From Phenylobacterium immobile (ATCC 35973) (lineage in GTDB: Bacteria > Pseudomonadota > Alphaproteobacteria > Caulobacterales > Caulobacteraceae): DNA of 64,000 bases. The DNA lies in assembly GCF_001375595.1 (NCBI RefSeq), contig NZ_CVJQ01000001.1:2445001-2509000 (forward strand), in the 5' to 3' direction. Under the pieces are notes generated by a model. That model saw only the letters and a list, made by a program, of their open reading frames with translations, did not search any database and had not been told where the DNA came from. The translations under genes were made by a program, and so were the position numbers. Numbering within the stretch: the stretch's first letter is position 1; every line of letters starts with the position of its first letter. Below are positions 62,579 to 64,000 of this stretch, one piece after another.

Positions 62579-63126
62579 TGCTCCAGGCACCCCTTCAGAC
62601 GGGCGAGGCCGCGCCTGATCCAACTCTTCACTGTGCCGAGCGGCGTATCCATGCGCAGCGCCAGGGCCTCATAGGTCACGCCCTCGAAAAAGGCCGTCCG
62701 GATCACCTCGCGGGTGCGCTCATCCAGCTGGTTCAGGCAGGCCTCCAGCTGGCGCGCGTCATCGGCTGCGCCGACCAGAGCCTCGGCCCCCGGCGCGTCA
62801 TCGGCCAGCTCGAAATTATCGATCGGATCGCGTCGTGACGCCGGGCCGCGGGCGCGCAGCCGGTCGATGGCGCGGTTGCGGGCGATGGCGGAGATCCAGG
62901 CCATGACGCTCGCCCGGTTCGCATCGAAGCGGTCGGCGCGGCGCCAGATCGTGACATAGACATCCTGCAGCACGTCCTCCGCCTCCTCGCGGTCGGAGAG
63001 GATACGAAGGCACAATCCAAAAAGCTTCGAAGATGACGCCTCGTACAATTGTCGCAGGGCGGCGCGGTCGCCCTCGGCGACACGCGCCATCAGCGGCGCG
63101 AGCGCATCTGGGGGGCTGGGCGTCAC
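62575..63126 (-). CDS. ECF sigma factor (SigK-like)
   Basis: Alternative sigma factor of 183 residues. Region 2 is in YEASSSKLFGLCLRILSDREEAEDVLQDVYVTIWRR, including the DVLQDVY core; region 4 is in QLDERTREVIRTAFFEGVTYEALALRMDTPLGTVKSWIRRGLARLK. It is flanked by a cupin gene upstream (stop and start overlap by 4 bases) and the anti-sigma gene downstream (also 4 bases), so all three are translated together. The signal that frees it is unknown. Confidence 0.94.
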   Translation of the reverse strand: MTPSPPDALAPLMARVAEGDRAALRQLYEASSSKLFGLCLRILSDREEAEDVLQDVYVTIWRRADRFDANRASVMAWISAIARNRAIDRLRARGPASRRDPIDNFELADDAPGAEALVGAADDARQLEACLNQLDERTREVIRTAFFEGVTYEALALRMDTPLGTVKSWIRRGLARLKGCLEQ

Positions 63127-63584
63127 GGTTTCACGGGTCGCATGACGGTGGCGGCCGCGCCCGGCGGGAGGATGTCGGTCACCCGCATGACGACCGGGCC
63201 CGCGGCGCTCGCCGTCGCCTCATGCCAATGGTCTGTGCTGTCCACGACCCATTGGCCGGCATGGAATTCAAGCGGCGCGCCCCCGTCCGGGAAGGTCACC
63301 TTCAGGTCGCCCGAGACGATCTGCACCACGCGCAGATAGTCGTGCTTGTGCGCCGGCAGCGTAGCGCCGGCCGGCACGGTGACTTCGCTCACCCGTACTT
63401 CAAGCGGGGCCGGCGTCGCGGTCAGCGGACCGCCGGTGAGGGTCGCCGTGATGGTCGCCAACGGCTTGGCAGGGGGAATGGCGACCGCCTGCGCGGGAGT
63501 GGACTGTGCCGGCGCCGGCTGGGCGAGCGCGGGCGCGGCGACCAGCGAGAGGGCGATCAGGGCGGGGACGTGACGCTTCATCAT
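63123..63584 (-). CDS. Exported cupin-domain protein
   Basis: Small cupin with a Sec signal peptide (ending APALAQ), so it is periplasmic. The cupin motifs are VTVPAGATLPAHKHDYLRVVQIVSGDLKV and later VDSTDHWHEATA, with histidines positioned for one metal. In ChrR-type anti-sigma factors a cupin domain is fused to the inhibitor; here it is a separate exported protein encoded first in the sigma operon, and could be the signal-binding partner (inference). A GTG two codons earlier is also possible as start. Confidence 0.85.
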   Translation of the reverse strand: MMKRHVPALIALSLVAAPALAQPAPAQSTPAQAVAIPPAKPLATITATLTGGPLTATPAPLEVRVSEVTVPAGATLPAHKHDYLRVVQIVSGDLKVTFPDGGAPLEFHAGQWVVDSTDHWHEATASAAGPVVMRVTDILPPGAAATVMRPVKP

Positions 63585-63627
63585 CCGCACACCATGGCGG
63601 AGGTTTGCGCCCGTGGCGAGATCGCTG

Positions 63628-63864
63628 TTAGGCGGCGGCCGGCGTCGCGGCGGCGCGCCGAGGCCGGGTCGCGGCGCGGCGAGCCTGGGTCTGGGCGTTC
63701 TTAGCCGCGCGGCGCTCGTTGTAGGCTTCTTCCAGCACCGGCACCATTTCGGCCGCCTCGGCGGCCCGCTTCGCGTCGCCTGAGTCGCGCAGTCTGACGG
63801 CGTTGGCCAGGAACGTCTTGATCTCGTCGTCGCTGAGGCCGGGGATGCGTTCGGCGAGGGTCAT
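63628..63864 (-). CDS. Conserved hypothetical protein, 78 aa
   Basis: Short soluble protein starting MTLAERIPGLSDDEIKTFLANAVRL, with a helical middle and an Arg/Ala-rich basic tail (ARRAATRPRRAAATPAAA) that could bind nucleic acid or be disordered. The family is not recognised by name. The ATG at 63864 fits better than an ORF extending 31 codons further upstream into non-protein-like sequence. It is 44 bases upstream of the cupin gene on the same strand. Nothing was seen from here to the right edge. Confidence 0.65.
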   Translation of the reverse strand: MTLAERIPGLSDDEIKTFLANAVRLRDSGDAKRAAEAAEMVPVLEEAYNERRAAKNAQTQARRAATRPRRAAATPAAA

Positions 63865-64000
63865 GGCCTGCGTCTTCCGTTGAAGCGGCCAGGGCGCCGC
63901 ACCCCTTGGAAAGGGCCCAAGGCCCGGGTTTGTTGCATTGCATCTGCGGTTATTCACAGCCGATTGGGCCCTGGATTGCTTGCGAAGCCGGGTTTGGCGC

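Overview
The window is GC-rich, tightly packed chromosomal DNA of an alphaproteobacterium, most likely a member of the Caulobacteraceae (Phenylobacterium/Caulobacter-like). This rests on three TonB-dependent receptors in 64 kb, a rpoD and dnaG pair of alphaproteobacterial type (the DnaG N-terminus lacks cysteine zinc ligands), a GTTC-N7-GTTC SOS-type box, and the overall gene style. The genus assignment is inference; no rRNA lies in the window.

Layout. 0-2 kb: end of an EmrA/NodT-type drug efflux operon behind a TetR-type palindrome. 2-5.5 kb: dipeptidase, free methionine-R-sulfoxide reductase and acyl-CoA dehydrogenase. 5.7-15.9 kb: a plus-strand catabolic block with a Tat-exported flavin amine oxidase, a cytochrome c, an intact IS481-family insertion, a TonB-dependent receptor, a glutathione S-transferase and a PaoABC-type periplasmic aldehyde oxidoreductase. 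Read together it looks like a periplasmic amine-to-aldehyde-to-acid route. 16-21 kb: an OxyR-like LysR regulator without cysteines, then an ABC/HlyD/TolC export operon whose ATPase domain is degenerate, with an ATAG-N7-CTAT box between them. 21-27 kb: FAD-linked oxidase, a TonB receptor with a Gly/Pro-rich insert, and an MFS gene broken by one missing base. 27-29 kb: rsgA and two small conserved proteins.

29-33.5 kb is accessory: a single-chain restriction-modification gene (nuclease plus N6-adenine methylase) broken by one extra base, a small partner ORF, and a divergent gene of unknown function behind a promoter whose -10 lies inside a LexA-like box. 33.7-43 kb: S9 peptidase, MFS, tRNA-Ile2(CAT), SIMPL protein, and a minus-strand run P450 / LpxL-like acyltransferase / hydrolase / panD / lipoprotein, with a divergent 2OG-oxygenase-like gene. 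43-47 kb: TonB receptor and a secreted propeller-like protein. 46.8-51.1 kb: rpoD and dnaG. 51-56 kb: RcnB-like protein, ComB-like phosphatase, GFA protein, two tandem dienelactone hydrolases with different nucleophiles, and a GIY-YIG gene bracketed by palindromic repeats. 56-64 kb: carA (with a terminator-like hairpin in its leader), rpiB, purC, nhaA, a hemerythrin protein, an IS1182-like remnant, and an overlapping cupin / ECF sigma / anti-sigma operon.

The best candidates for something not described as such are the periplasmic amine/aldehyde oxidation block, the export operon with an apparently non-hydrolysing ATPase under a cysteine-free OxyR-like regulator, the gene under the LexA-like promoter, and the repeat-bracketed GIY-YIG unit. 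Two single-base frameshifts (about 26.70 kb and 32.20 kb) should be checked against reads before either gene is called dead.
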